Positions 1 through 10,348 of a DNA stretch of 40,169 bases are shown piece by piece. The stretch's first letter is position 1, and every line of letters begins with the position of its first letter. Source of the DNA: Paraphysomonas bandaiensis (lineage: Eukaryota; Chrysophyceae); assembly GCA_965644295.1 (NCBI GenBank), contig CBFFRP010000266.1, positions 1 through 40,169 on the forward strand, read 5' to 3'. A program made the translations under genes and the position numbers. The notes beneath the pieces were generated by a model. The model was not told where the DNA came from. It did not search any database and was given only the letters and a program-made list of their open reading frames with translations.

Positions 1-693
1 ACTTCTTGCAGGGCTTCATGGAGGGTGTTAGCAATTAGCATCCCACAATATGTAATTGGCTCGTAGGGATAGCAACGATTCTAGACGATATAGATCCATT
101 TTTCTACGCTTTGTTATCACAACCAACTTTTACACGACTAAAGAGCCTCTCAACAACATTAGATTAAGCAAGCGGTGGTAGTTGAACTCATAGGTGCCAA
201 GTCGAGCTCTCCTGGTAACTTCAGCGAAATAAGTGGCAGAACATGCTACGCAAAATCAGTTCCTTCGCCGTCGTCGTTGATTCTGTCAGATGCACTAATA
301 CTATACACATCTACACTCTATTGAGAATTGCTCATTTTAAGCTAGATCACAGAGAGAATTTGTCGTAAGACTAGATAAATTTATTAATATCGTTTACACT
401 AACTCATTATAATCCCTGCATAATATCCTACATATGCGAACCTCTCGTTACTGAACATATCTTGAAAGATCAAACTATTTCAGTTTCTCAATATCATCAC
501 AGCATTTGTACATCACTATATTTCACTGTATTCTCGTACATTGTCTTCAAGTGACATTCTGAATATACTAGAATAAGATCCATATTCTAATACACTCTAC
601 ACCACAGTGACTACTTTAACAGAACCAATATTGATGGAAGTATTGGCCGGTCCACCAATCAATATATTCTACAATATTATGTTCCCTACCCTG
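1..693 (-). mobile_element. Decayed hAT-superfamily transposon, one end in window
   Basis: Read on the minus strand, position 693 begins with CAGGGTAGGGAACAT, nearly the terminal inverted repeat of the complete hAT element at 31666-32484 (CAGGGATAGGGAACAAT). The next 85 bases also match that element's left end, including the shared stretch TTGATTGGTGGAC. Further in, near 28-163, lies a transposase C-terminal remnant. The other end lies beyond the window start, so the element is partial here. The interior 321-595 matches, in inverted orientation, the region 36282-36544 plus 38366-38397. An 8-bp target duplication cannot be tested because the far end is missing. Confidence 0.6.
28..163 (-). pseudogene. 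hAT transposase C-terminal dimerisation domain, frameshifted remnant
   Basis: From 163 downward the minus strand reads SNVVERLFSRVK. After a frame change it continues as VITKRRKMDLYRLESLLSL and ends in DANC-stop (stop at 28-30). The S/N-x-x-ERLFS-x-x-K core, a K-R cluster about ten residues later and a leucine-rich end are the signature of the hAT family C-terminal dimerisation region. Two frames are needed to read it, so it is not functional here. The upstream catalytic part is not recognisable between 164 and 693. Confidence 0.6.
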
Positions 694-726
694 CTACAGT
701 TTTGAGCACTAAACCTTAGTAGAACT

Positions 727-1019
727 TAACAGAAGTTGACATTATTTGCTAAGGTTTACTATTCTCAACTGATAAGATGAAATTATAAACATTACATGAT
801 AAAGAACCTAAGTTGTGTTCGATGTGTTCAACACCATTCATTTACTACTATAGTGTACAAACCACACACTCAGTTATCGTATCCTGTATAGTCATCCACT
901 TCTACTTCAGTTTCATACTACATAATATAATGTACTAATTACATATATATCTTTCGATCCTTGCATCTCACATAATACTGCACTCAATTGCAAGTATATA
1001 GAATCTTCAGATCTCAACA
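727..1019 (-). repeat. 3' LTR of the copia element
   Basis: On the element strand it begins TGTTGAGATC at 1019 and ends CTTCTGTTA at 727. The end is TA rather than the usual CA, but the boundary is fixed by the perfect GAACT target duplication and by the matching boundary of the other LTR. It is identical to 5727-6019. Confidence 0.93.
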
Positions 1020-1030
1020 CTCCCCCTCAA
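1020..1030 (-). other. Polypurine tract of the copia element
   Basis: On the minus strand TTGAGGGGGAG directly precedes the 3' LTR start. This is the expected place and composition for the plus-strand primer. The small element at 36545-38365 has TTGAGAGGGAG in the same place. Confidence 0.85.
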
Positions 1031-1144
1031 TTGAGTGTTGTACTATGACGCCTCCCAGCTATTGAATGCCTGAGATAAAAAAAATTCTTGACAGTAAAAT
1101 AGACTCATCTCTAAGTCTAAACCTCTGTCTAAAAAACTCAGTAC

Positions 1145-3538
1145 CTACTTGCGCCTTCTTTTATCCCTTGGTCCCTCATTAATCACTTCAGTGGAACTCT
1201 TAACTTTCTCTCCAAGATTTCTCTTTCTCTGCTCCATATATGATAAACCAACCAATGACTTTGTATAAATATCTGCTGCTTGTTGCGATGTATGCACATG
1301 CACTAACTTAATCGTATTGAATTGATTGGGATCCACGTGCTCTCTCACCATGTGATACTTAATCTCAATGTGCTTCGACTTCTTGTGAAACACTGGGTTT
1401 TCGGCCAAATCCTGGGCACTCTGACTGTCGATGAAGAATGGTGTGGGTTTGATGAGCCTCAACTTAATCTCACCCGTCACCCCCCGAACCCATAGCACTT
1501 CTTGGAGACCCGAGTAAATACACTGATACTCAGACTGCATGCTTGACGTTGCCACTGTCGTCTGCAGTTTGGACTGCCAGACTATAGGCCCTCCCGCTGC
1601 AAACCCAACGTACCCCGACGTGGACTTCCTGGAGAGCTGGTCTCCCGCCCAATCCGCGTCAGTAAACATATGGAAGTCGAACCGTCTACTCCCATATTGA
1701 ATCCCTTTGTCAATAGAACCACGAATATATTGCCATACGTGTGTTAATAGCTTACATACTTCAATATTCACCTTATTACTGAACCGAGACAGTACTCCCA
1801 CTGCATAGGCAATATCCGGCCTCGTGTTCATCGATAGATATAGTAATGCACCTATCAGCGGCCGATATGGGAAGTTATCTACTATAAGCTGTTCCTCCTC
1901 GGTATGCTCATGCCGCGCCCCTTTTGCCACTAAATCCATTGCTTCCGCCGGTAGAGGACTCTTCCGTACCTTTCGCGGTGGCCCAAGATACTTTTCAAAC
2001 TTTTCTAAGATCTTAGCCGCATATACTGATTGGTCAAGACGAATATACTCTGGCGTTCTTGTGACTCGAACATTCAGAAAATGTTCCATCTCGCCCATAT
2101 CCTTCATATCAAACCGGGCACACAGTTGAGCTTTAATATCCTTCACTATGTTGACATCACGACCTAACACTAGGATATCATCCACATATATCGTTAATAA
2201 TATCAATTCATCGCCCTTATACTGATAATACAAACATGGGTCTAATACACATGGTTTAAAATGCATAGATCGTATGAACTTATCCAATGTTTTCCACCAC
2301 GACCGCGGGGAACTCCGAAGCCCGTATAACGACTTCTTCAACTTAAAGCAGTACCCCTCAGGCAGCTGAAAGTCCGGAGTTGCCTTCATATATACATCCC
2401 CCTCTATATCTGCATATAGAAATGCGTTAGACACATCCAGTTGATGAATTACCATGTTCATCACGAAAGCTATGGCGATTAACAGTCGCACTGTTACCCC
2501 CTTAACAACGGGTGCGAAATGGTTCGCCCAACCACTCGACTGCTGTCCACAACCGATTGCTACAAGACGAGCCTTATATCGGCGGACCTCTCCCTCCTTA
2601 TCGTACTTCTTTCCATAGACGTACTTGGAGTGCAGTGGGACGACTCCGTCCGGTATACGAGTCACCTCCATGGTATCTCGCTTCGCCAAACCCTCTCGCT
2701 CTACACGGCGAGCTCGTCTCCACTCCCTGTGCTCGGCACTCTCCAAGGACTCACGATGTGTCTGAGGCACTGTCGACTCTTCCGCTGACATCCACACTGA
2801 GTCTGCCTCCTGTAAAAGGTCACTCACATCACTCTCATCACTCAAATGATGGATTTGTCCTAACACCGACACATTCGTTACCGTCCTTGGAGTTCTTGCA
2901 CGTTTGCCGTGCGGATGATTCTCGGCAGGGGTCCCTTCCCCCGAAGGTAATGCTGAGTCAGCCTGGGGCTGCACCTGCCCACTTTCCGACTGCTGTGGCA
3001 CCACTCCGCTGATACCGCCGTCACGGTTGTCAGTAACTCTGGCCCTATCCACCCTCTGCGCAAGATCCTCTGTCATCTTCTTGATATCAGCAATATGAAT
3101 AGGAGTTTTATCCTCCACTTGAACCTGGTTACCAGTAACCAACGACCGGTATCCCACAATAAGTCCCTTCCTTATCACCACTCTGTTAGTCTTGTATAGC
3201 AGACCACCATCCTCATGGTGCTTTCCGATAAGATACTCAAACTCACCCGGTTGACGAGCCTCGGGATCTATAGCCACTTGAGCCTCCTCCAGCTCTCTAT
3301 AATAATCCTGAGACCTCTCAGGTACCGATTCATCAAATAATACATGTACAGAGTGTACTACGGTGTCCCCCACTAGCACCTTGTATCCTTTTCGATCAGC
3401 TGGATACCCTATGAAATAACCTGTCATTGCTTTGTCCTCCCAGTCCTTCCTCCTGTCGGCCTTGGGTGTTAGCACATATGCTTTGCACCCCCATTTCCGT
3501 AGCCACGATAGGCTGGGAACGCTCCCCCTGGGACACAC
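1145..3538 (-). CDS. Copia Pol, second frame: integrase C-terminus, reverse transcriptase, RNase H
   Basis: This is the downstream part of the polyprotein, 797 codons open. Codons 1-80 finish the integrase (WGCKAYVL and YFIGYP motifs of copia integrase C-termini). A Ser/Gln/Pro-rich linker follows to about codon 270. The reverse transcriptase runs about 280-530, with QLDVSNAFLYADIEGDVYM and the catalytic YVDD at 451-454. RNase H runs about 620-760, with acidic residues D627 (TDADWAG), E670 (SSMQSEYQ) and D704 (FIDSQSA), and ends in a basic tail. The first codon listed is GTG, so this frame has no start of its own. It must be read from the upstream frame, and the two frames overlap at 3469-3538. 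The frame change falls at a run of five G. An upstream stop in this frame rules out independent initiation. Confidence 0.93.
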   Translation of the reverse strand: MCPRGSVPSLSWLRKWGCKAYVLTPKADRRKDWEDKAMTGYFIGYPADRKGYKVLVGDTVVHSVHVLFDESVPERSQDYYRELEEAQVAIDPEARQPGEFEYLIGKHHEDGGLLYKTNRVVIRKGLIVGYRSLVTGNQVQVEDKTPIHIADIKKMTEDLAQRVDRARVTDNRDGGISGVVPQQSESGQVQPQADSALPSGEGTPAENHPHGKRARTPRTVTNVSVLGQIHHLSDESDVSDLLQEADSVWMSAEESTVPQTHRESLESAEHREWRRARRVEREGLAKRDTMEVTRIPDGVVPLHSKYVYGKKYDKEGEVRRYKARLVAIGCGQQSSGWANHFAPVVKGVTVRLLIAIAFVMNMVIHQLDVSNAFLYADIEGDVYMKATPDFQLPEGYCFKLKKSLYGLRSSPRSWWKTLDKFIRSMHFKPCVLDPCLYYQYKGDELILLTIYVDDILVLGRDVNIVKDIKAQLCARFDMKDMGEMEHFLNVRVTRTPEYIRLDQSVYAAKILEKFEKYLGPPRKVRKSPLPAEAMDLVAKGARHEHTEEEQLIVDNFPYRPLIGALLYLSMNTRPDIAYAVGVLSRFSNKVNIEVCKLLTHVWQYIRGSIDKGIQYGSRRFDFHMFTDADWAGDQLSRKSTSGYVGFAAGGPIVWQSKLQTTVATSSMQSEYQCIYSGLQEVLWVRGVTGEIKLRLIKPTPFFIDSQSAQDLAENPVFHKKSKHIEIKYHMVREHVDPNQFNTIKLVHVHTSQQAADIYTKSLVGLSYMEQRKRNLGEKVKSSTEVINEGPRDKRRRK

Positions 3539-5742
3539 TCATATGGAGACATCCATCCTTGCCACGTCCGAGTTGGCATTCGTCGCACAATGTAACATGC
3601 AGTTTGATAAGCATCAAACCAGAACGACTTTGGAAGTCCAGATGCCGTCAACATCGTCAGTGTCATCTCCCCAATTGTTCGGAATTTCCTCTCAGACACC
3701 GCGTTGAGCTCTGGCGTGTCTCGTGTTGTATGTGACACCCGAGTTCCATATCGCTGCAACAGATACTCTCTTATCTGCTGACTAATAAGTTCGGATCCTC
3801 CATCGGCATGATACTCCACTATACGGTTCCACCCCTCGTACTTCACTAAGTGGACCTCGCACAAGTGTCGTAGACATTTGAACACCTCCTCTCCGCATCG
3901 AGTCCTCAATCCATATTCCCATATCATCTTTGTTGCTAAGTCCGTAAATAGGAGCACGTACTTATACCCTTGTCTGGATTCACAATTGAGATAGACTGAG
4001 ATGTCCGCTGTTACTTTTTCCAGAAACCTGACTGCGCTTAGCTCTTCGTTGTCCCGTGATTTGAACGAATGCCTGGTTATCTTCGCCTTGGCACACCATT
4101 TACACAGGGGTTTATTGCAACTCTTCTCCTTTGCTTTCGAAAGGTGATGTCGTTGTAGTCCTGATCCTCTGAATAACATGTGTCGGTGAGCTTCTATTAA
4201 CTTCGATTTCGAGACATGTCCAGTACGCTCATGTAAGCGATCCAACGCATCTTGTCCTGTATTATCCGACAAATTTACCTCCTCCATCTGATTGCACATA
4301 GACACATTTGGCAGATTTAACACCTCCATCAAGTCCACATACGGCATTCCTCCATGCTCATCGTACTCTCCAGTCAACACCTCGTTTCCAGAGTCCAATT
4401 CCACGATTTTAGGCTTTCGAAGCAGTTGTAATCCGTATCCCATTGATCTCAGCATTCCTCCTGACACAATGTTCTTCACCGCTTCTTCACTAACTCTGAT
4501 GTCTCTCCATTCCCCAAATGTACCAGTTCCCTGTGTCTCCAATTGAGAACCCTTTCTAGTTAGTTGGATTGCCCCAAACTCAGGAGTAAATGACTCCAGT
4601 GCAATTTTATCCTTTACTATAAACAGTCTTTTACTTGCACAACTGTCCAGATATACACGAGGTTCTTCCGACGTATCCACCGATAGCAAAACCTCTTCTC
4701 CAAACATATTCGCTTCATCATCCGACGACTCTCCGTCGTTGACGTATTTCTTCCATTCTGTCTCGAATTTCCTGTTCGATTTTCGAGGATTCTCATTATC
4801 CGGGTTTTTTATGTTCTTCCGTTTTTTCGACTTGCACTGTCGGGCTTTATGACTAAAATCTCCACAGATATGACAACCAGTATAATCCTTTGATCCTGGC
4901 TGCTGCACACTCTTCGAAGCCTTTTCCTTTGTCTTCCCTTTTCTTTTGAACTTATCCATTTTTCTTTGTCGTTCCTTAGCATAACAATTCGCTGCTACAT
5001 GTCCCTTCTTCCGACAAAATGAACAAACCACTGGCTCCTTCGACGCCGTAAAATTGATCTCTTCAGATTTGTCTCCCTTTAGTTTCTTCAGCTGCGTCAT
5101 AGCCTCGTCATACTCTTCACAAGCCTCTTTCACCGAATCAAATGTAGTTGTTGCTTTAGGCATCATCGCTACCGACATCCATAAATCATGTAATTCCTCT
5201 ATCTGCAGCGCTGCTTTTATCTTTGCTAATTTACTTGCCTCTGTCTGCGGTTGTCCCAATTTTATGAGCTTCTGGATTATACCGTTCAGTCGATCTACCC
5301 CAACAGACACCTTTTCCCCCGGCCTTATTTTGAACGAATGGTATTCTGCCGTAGTCTTCTCCAATACAGTCCCAATCTCGCCTCTGAACCTATCAACCAG
5401 TGTCTGAAGGAGCTCACTGGATAACACCTCCTTAGCAGGATCATCAGCAGGTAAAATTGCCTTCCCCTCCAAATATTGATTGGCTACCTCCAACACATCA
5501 GGGTCATGCTCGCAAGCCTCCCAAATAGTACTAACACAGGTATCATTACGCTCTCTCCATGACTCTAAATTCCTTCCTCCGGCTGGCGGGTCCTCCAAGC
5601 CAAGATGGTTTCGGTTTTTCTTCATTAGATGCATCTTGATTTTTCTCGCTGAATAGTCTGCTTGGTTCTTGTCAAACCGTAGCTTCTTGTCATCTTCCCC
5701 ATCCCTACAACTAGCATTCGCTACCATAACAGAAGTTGACAT
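3469..5742 (-). CDS. Copia Gag-protease-integrase, first frame
   Basis: This encodes the particle protein, protease and most of the integrase (757 codons). Gag covers about 1-235. Two CX2CX4HX4C zinc knuckles lie at 240-253 (CSFCRKKGHVAANC) and 290-303 (CHICGDFSHKARQC). The protease has YLDSCAS at 364-370, where the usual D-S-G triad is D-S-C. The integrase zinc site is H504-H509 and C547-C550; its catalytic residues are D580 (TADIS), D647 (HADGGSE) and E684 (AVSERKFRT). The first ATG (5740-5742) lies inside the 5' LTR with A at -3. A second in-frame ATG (5725-5727) spans the LTR end. Either choice makes the primer-binding site part of the coding sequence. The frame then ends out of register at 3469. 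Confidence 0.93.
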   Translation of the reverse strand: MSTSVMVANASCRDGEDDKKLRFDKNQADYSARKIKMHLMKKNRNHLGLEDPPAGGRNLESWRERNDTCVSTIWEACEHDPDVLEVANQYLEGKAILPADDPAKEVLSSELLQTLVDRFRGEIGTVLEKTTAEYHSFKIRPGEKVSVGVDRLNGIIQKLIKLGQPQTEASKLAKIKAALQIEELHDLWMSVAMMPKATTTFDSVKEACEEYDEAMTQLKKLKGDKSEEINFTASKEPVVCSFCRKKGHVAANCYAKERQRKMDKFKRKGKTKEKASKSVQQPGSKDYTGCHICGDFSHKARQCKSKKRKNIKNPDNENPRKSNRKFETEWKKYVNDGESSDDEANMFGEEVLLSVDTSEEPRVYLDSCASKRLFIVKDKIALESFTPEFGAIQLTRKGSQLETQGTGTFGEWRDIRVSEEAVKNIVSGGMLRSMGYGLQLLRKPKIVELDSGNEVLTGEYDEHGGMPYVDLMEVLNLPNVSMCNQMEEVNLSDNTGQDALDRLHERTGHVSKSKLIEAHRHMLFRGSGLQRHHLSKAKEKSCNKPLCKWCAKAKITRHSFKSRDNEELSAVRFLEKVTADISVYLNCESRQGYKYVLLFTDLATKMIWEYGLRTRCGEEVFKCLRHLCEVHLVKYEGWNRIVEYHADGGSELISQQIREYLLQRYGTRVSHTTRDTPELNAVSERKFRTIGEMTLTMLTASGLPKSFWFDAYQTACYIVRRMPTRTWQGWMSPYECVPGGAFPAYRGYGNGGAKHMC
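5715..5726 (-). other. Primer-binding site of the copia element
   Basis: Directly after the 5' LTR the minus strand reads TGGTAGCGAATG. TGGTAGC is the complement of the GCTACCA 3' end typical of eukaryotic initiator tRNA-Met. That the primer is this tRNA is inference. The element at 36545 has TGGTAGCGAGTG at the same spot. Confidence 0.75.
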
Positions 5743-6019
5743 TATTTGCTAAGGTTTACTATTCTCAACTGATAAGATGAAATTATAAACATTACATGAT
5801 AAAGAACCTAAGTTGTGTTCGATGTGTTCAACACCATTCATTTACTACTATAGTGTACAAACCACACACTCAGTTATCGTATCCTGTATAGTCATCCACT
5901 TCTACTTCAGTTTCATACTACATAATATAATGTACTAATTACATATATATCTTTCGATCCTTGCATCTCACATAATACTGCACTCAATTGCAAGTATATA
6001 GAATCTTCAGATCTCAACA
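5727..6019 (-). repeat. 5' LTR of the copia element
   Basis: Direct repeat of 727-1019 with no difference seen. Its last 16 bases in element orientation contain the first ATG of the gag frame (5740-5742). The flank 6020-6024 (GAACT) repeats the left flank. Confidence 0.93.
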
Positions 6020-6235
6020 GAACTACAGCTAAAATTAATAATATCAAGCTCTGTTTAGTTAACGAAAATATGGTGAAATGAGGTCATTACTTCATGATAA
6101 TTGAACAGCTGCCACAATATAACCAGTTGCGGGGATAGTATGAACTACTCTTCTGACTAAAACATCAACCAAAAGAGTACAGGTGGTACTGTTGCAGTAA
6201 ATGGACATTTACCTCACATGTCAGTTTCAATATAT

Positions 6236-7497
6236 TTAATGGGCGACTCCTCTGCGTGTGGACTCTGCTCTCCATTCCGCCTGGCTGGAAAAAATTGGGA
6301 TGTAGTTGGTGATTTGGTCTTTTCTCCTCTGCAAGATGCACTCAGATATCCATACCAAGTTACGAATCTCCTGCTCCTTCAGCTTTACATAGGCGTAGAT
6401 GCATCCAAAATGCATCTGACCCTCAAATGCAAGTTCATACATACGTACTTCTCTTTTGTAAAACTCGTCGTCAATGGAGAATTCCTCAGGAGAAGAGTTG
6501 AGGAATTTCTCAAAGATGGCATGGTAGAGGGGATACGACGAGATAGCCTGACCCAATTTCACATCGTCGTCCACCTTGCAGAGAAGCTCTGTACCTGCCG
6601 GGTACAATTCTCCAATAGAGGGATAGAGACGTTTGCGGTCTGTTTCTCTCATGGTGGCGTCGTTAAGAGGGGTACCAAATGAGTTGAGAGTAATGTTAAT
6701 GGCAGCGCGGTCAGCTCTGGCTCTCAGCAGTCCGCACATGACCTCTGCTGTATCACCGCCCAGCTTTTCACAGAAGGAATAGAAGTCTTCTAGATATAGC
6801 TTCATCAGCGAATTCTTCAGGATCTCGATCTGAACTTCTTCGAGAACATGGCGAACCTCGGAAGCTGCACCAATAGAGGATGAGGACTGCTCGAGGAATG
6901 TCTGGAAGTAGGGGCCAACAGGTGTGTCGACAAGCACAGTCTCATAAAGATCAGCATATCCACGAGGATTCGCTTCAAAAGTAGGAATATTTCGCATAGT
7001 AGATTCCTTAAACATGCCTAAAGGATGGCACTGAGCCATGAGCTCATTAACATTCCTTCCACTCAATGTACCACGAAGAAGCAACATGACATTGTCAATC
7101 ATATACTCATAGGTAATGTAATCCATAAATTGACCTAATGGCTCTACAGCATTTGCACGAAAATAAAAGAATTCAGTTACTAATTTATTCAAAGCTCTTG
7201 CTTCAATTATAGCAGGAGTAATAGTGGAATCAGCATTAAGGAATGTGTCATAGTCAGTCTCCTGTAGGTTCATCTTCACATCCTGTATATGTATATATAA
7301 GATATGAATACATAGAGAATACATTGCGAATACACATATATATATACCTCTAATACATCACACTGTGTCATATGATGATAGTCAGTATCCTTTAAGAACC
7401 CTGATCGATAGCCTCGAATTAAGGCTTCAACAAACCCATGTTGCATATTAAATGTGCTCATTCCACCAAGCGTAACATCAGAATTGCCGTAACTCAT
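6236..7497 (-). CDS. ATP6V0D: V-type proton ATPase subunit d (V0 sector), two exons
   Basis: Subunit d sits on the cytosolic face of the V0 proteolipid ring and links it to the central stalk of the proton pump of vacuoles and other endomembranes. Exon 1 is 7497-7348 (50 codons). A 65-nt GT-AG intron follows (7347-7283). Exon 2 is 7282-6236. The join DVLE|DVKMNLQETDYD matches the family's LEDLK...TDYG region. Clear family landmarks are FNMQHGFVEALIRGYRSG, YMIDNVMLLLRGTL, CHPLGMF, LVDTP, ADRAAINITLNSFGT, HFGCIYAYVKLKEQE, NLVWISECI and NYIPIF. The ATG at 7497 was chosen because the frame further upstream offers only TTG. The protein is 398 aa against about 350 in yeast or human. The excess is a Ser-rich insert (EQSSSSIGAASE) and 17 residues after NYIPIF, where the family normally ends. 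Confidence 0.95.
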
Positions 7498-8740
7498 TGT
7501 ATTATGCAAGAAGTAATGTCGCTATATGTTATAATGATGTGATAGATGTAGATTGAGTAGGTCTTTGCTATTGCAACACTATATGCATATGTATATACGC
7601 ACAAGCTCCATATGTATGTATATGTCTGTATATGTATGTATATGCACCTACTGCTGTAGACGGCATACATACATACATACATACATACATACATACATAC
7701 ATACATACATACATACATACATACATACATACATACATACATACATACATACATACATACATACATACACGTATATGCAGCAGTGTATGCATGTATGCTA
7801 TACGTATAGTACATATACACACATACAGTGGTATATTCACACACAAAAAAAAGGTATTTTTTGTTGTAGGATTGTGTGACACTCATCCATATCTTCAATA
7901 GACAAACTGAAAATAATTATGTGTTACATATATCTTGTTCTGGAATGCGAATACGTATGTATATAGCAGTCTCTCGAAAAAATATCTGAGTTTTGGTACC
8001 AAAACACTGATTTTATATTTTTGTTATCATAAATATTATGGGTTTTATATAAGAATATTCGACTTTTAGGTGTGTGATGCTATAAAAATTTCTAACTGTT
8101 AAAGTAGGCAGTGATGCTGAAATCTTCTTCCAATCTTCCATACAATCTTTAAAATATCAGACACTGAGAGCATTAAATGCAATGGTCTATACAGGTAGTG
8201 GATGTCATCGTGGTCATCGTCTATGTGAGGCCATATATATTGCATTGTATGGCAGATGGTAGAGACTATTATGCAACTGGGAAACTATGCAAACAGAGTG
8301 TCAAATATGCACTGCATATATGCCCACAATACCAGAGTTGCCTTAAAGAGTCAAAACCATTTACAAGACAGTCACGCCATTTATAGGTGGGAGTCTAGAA
8401 TATACGAAACACTGTATTATTATCATAGCATTGTGCCCCATACCGAGGGCGTGACCATAGTGTAGGCTAGCTGGTATACCACATATAACACCGAGATCTT
8501 GCATTGATTCTACCACCCGTGTACCAACGTAGCTAACCGCATAGATCACATACATATTCTGCTGCCGCCCCACCCGTGTCCACCATAACTATGCTAAGAT
8601 TTCTCATAACTATGCAAGACTTCTGTATGTAATTCGCGCAGATGCTAGGAGGACCATGTGTACCTTCCCATTACCTAACGCAGAGCTTTTCGTGACCATG
8701 CATGACTCAGTATAGGTCTAGTTTGACATTGGCTCCCCCC
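7498..8740. other. AT-rich spacer without recognisable gene
   Basis: It holds the promoter side of the V-ATPase d gene, a (CATA)n microsatellite and short open frames of 60-70 codons near 8177-8573 on both strands. Those frames overlap one another and show no conserved motif. I see no RNA gene. Confidence 0.6.
7664..7769. repeat. (CATA)n microsatellite, about 26 copies
   Basis: Uninterrupted CATA/TATG tetranucleotide run upstream of the V-ATPase d gene. Open frames across it in several registers are only products of the repeat. Confidence 0.97.
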
Positions 8741-9756
8741 CCTCCCCTAGAATGGGCGGTGTTTCTCGTATTCCCATATATGCTGTCAATTGGATGAGAT
8801 AGTTTAAAAATTGCAATTCCACTTATATTGTAAAGATTCAAATCATCCGGACTGAAGATATTGATATTACTACGAGACTATGGCACTGCTTCCCAATCAA
8901 TGTCATGTACATATTAATACCTTTCTATGCGATTTTCTATAAGAGAAGAATGCAATGTGAATGCATGCTTTGCCGAGTACTCATATTGGAGTATAGTAAT
9001 TATCGAAGTCATGTGTAGATATAGGACTGTGATATTGCTTCTAGAGCTTTAGAAGACCAGTGTTAAGTCCTATATCATGTATATACTCTACCGTGTATAC
9101 AACTATTGGCCATAAGCTACAAGCAACTTGTGTAGACGTCTTTTGGCCCTAACGACTAAACGAGCATCTGAGAATGGGCCCACCTCAGGGTAACCGGGGT
9201 ATTAGGCTGCTGCTGAAGTCATGCATCTGGGATGTTCACCTTAAGAACTCAAAAATCCTGAAGTCAGCAGAGGTATATCAGCTATCTGCTTGATGCTCAC
9301 TGCATTTATTTGTTTTGAGTGATGGAGAAAAAGTGGTTACACCTTGGTGAATGCGGTGAACCCACAAGCAGCTTTATTCTCTACTATAAACTATAAGGTT
9401 CCATGAATATCATTTATCATTGTCTTCATTATGAAACATATAACAGTACAAGCATATACAATGGAGAGATCATAGGATAAAATAACCTCATGTAGCTTGT
9501 AATTACAGATTTACAAGTACTGGCAAAATGATATTTCATTTTATCTATTATATTTCATAACATATCTATGTAAAATGTCGTCATTAACTACTGTATTCTT
9601 CACCAACTCTTAAATCGACACTATATGTCTAGTTGCTGGTGACAATAGAATACTATTCTTACGATCTGTATCATTAGAAGTTAAAAGTGAATAAAAGAAT
9701 AGTTCTCAATATATTATGGTTACCAAATTTGAGATAACAACACACCTGTTTAAGTC
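8741..9756. other. Non-coding left part of duplication copy A
   Basis: About 1 kb downstream of the vWA gene with no open frame of note. It matches 17556-18608 nearly base for base. It includes one copy (9126-9206) of a dispersed repeat that recurs inverted at 30786-30868. Copy B has about 35 extra bases near 18342-18380 that are absent here. Confidence 0.7.
9126..9206 (+). repeat. Dispersed 80-bp repeat, copy 1
   Basis: ACTTGTGTAGACGTCTTTTG through GGGTATTAGG. It recurs in the second duplication copy (17940-18020) and, inverted and diverged, at 30786-30868. I recognise no family. Confidence 0.7.
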
Positions 9757-9765
9757 TAATTCTGG
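9757..9765. repeat. Target-site duplication, left (Mutator-like element)
   Basis: TAATTCTGG, repeated at 12434-12442. The undisturbed site is present once in copy B at about 18610-18618. A tenth base (C) could be added to both sides, so 9-10 bp. Confidence 0.9.
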
Positions 9766-10348
9766 GGGAAATATTATTCAACCTAGTCAAATTGGTTGAA
9801 TTACCTAGTCACGCTATTTTTGGTGGAATAACCTAGTCAAAGTAATAAATGACTCAACCTAGTCAACTTTGGTATTCAACCTAGTCGTTCTTATATCCAT
9901 TGATTACACACTGTGACTGTCTAAGATACCATCTCGCACCACACAATATATTCGTGGCTTACAGAGCATCAAAACAAACACTCAAACATAACAATAAGCT
10001 CATATATACATATCTACATAACACAGATGTACGTGTATGTCTATCTAGCCTATCTGTAGCATGTATGCATATAGCGATGGGTCCCTGTGAGTGTTATGGG
10101 GAGGAGGGTCCATGAAGCTGTGGGTATAACTCACTCTATGATCCGCAGGACATCTTGAGATCTTCATATGCTGGGAGTGATGGCGCTCACCTTCCTTCAC
10201 TTCAGCACTGAATGACTTGCTGCATTGGCTTTCAGGTGTGCATAAATCTCCCTATTTTTAGTCCAACGGAAAAAAAAGGAGGTTTTCAGAGAACAAACTT
10301 CTAAAAGCAGCATCATTGAAGTGGACTGTAGAGCAGCATCAGAACATC

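Larger units (their letters stand above)
727..6019 (-). mobile_element. Complete Ty1/copia LTR retrotransposon
   Basis: Two direct 293-bp repeats (727-1019 and 5727-6019) that I compared by eye and found identical flank a gag-pol coding region on the minus strand. GAACT at 722-726 is repeated at 6020-6024, a 5-bp target-site duplication. The order Gag (two zinc knuckles), protease, integrase, reverse transcriptase, RNase H is the copia order. Identical LTRs indicate very recent insertion. The only visible defect is a -1 frame change in the integrase C-terminal part, near 3500-3530. Confidence 0.95.

Noticed and set aside
737-1019. LTR limited to 283 bp with canonical TG start on the plus strand
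   Set aside because: The ten bases TAACAGAAGT precede both LTRs, and only the 293-bp boundary gives a perfect 5-bp target duplication and places TGG of the primer site next to the LTR.
3469-3538. Programmed -1 frameshift in the copia
   Set aside because: The change falls inside the integrase, not at the gag-pol border where programmed shifts occur, and no convincing slippery heptamer plus structure was seen. A one-base loss in a G run explains it better.
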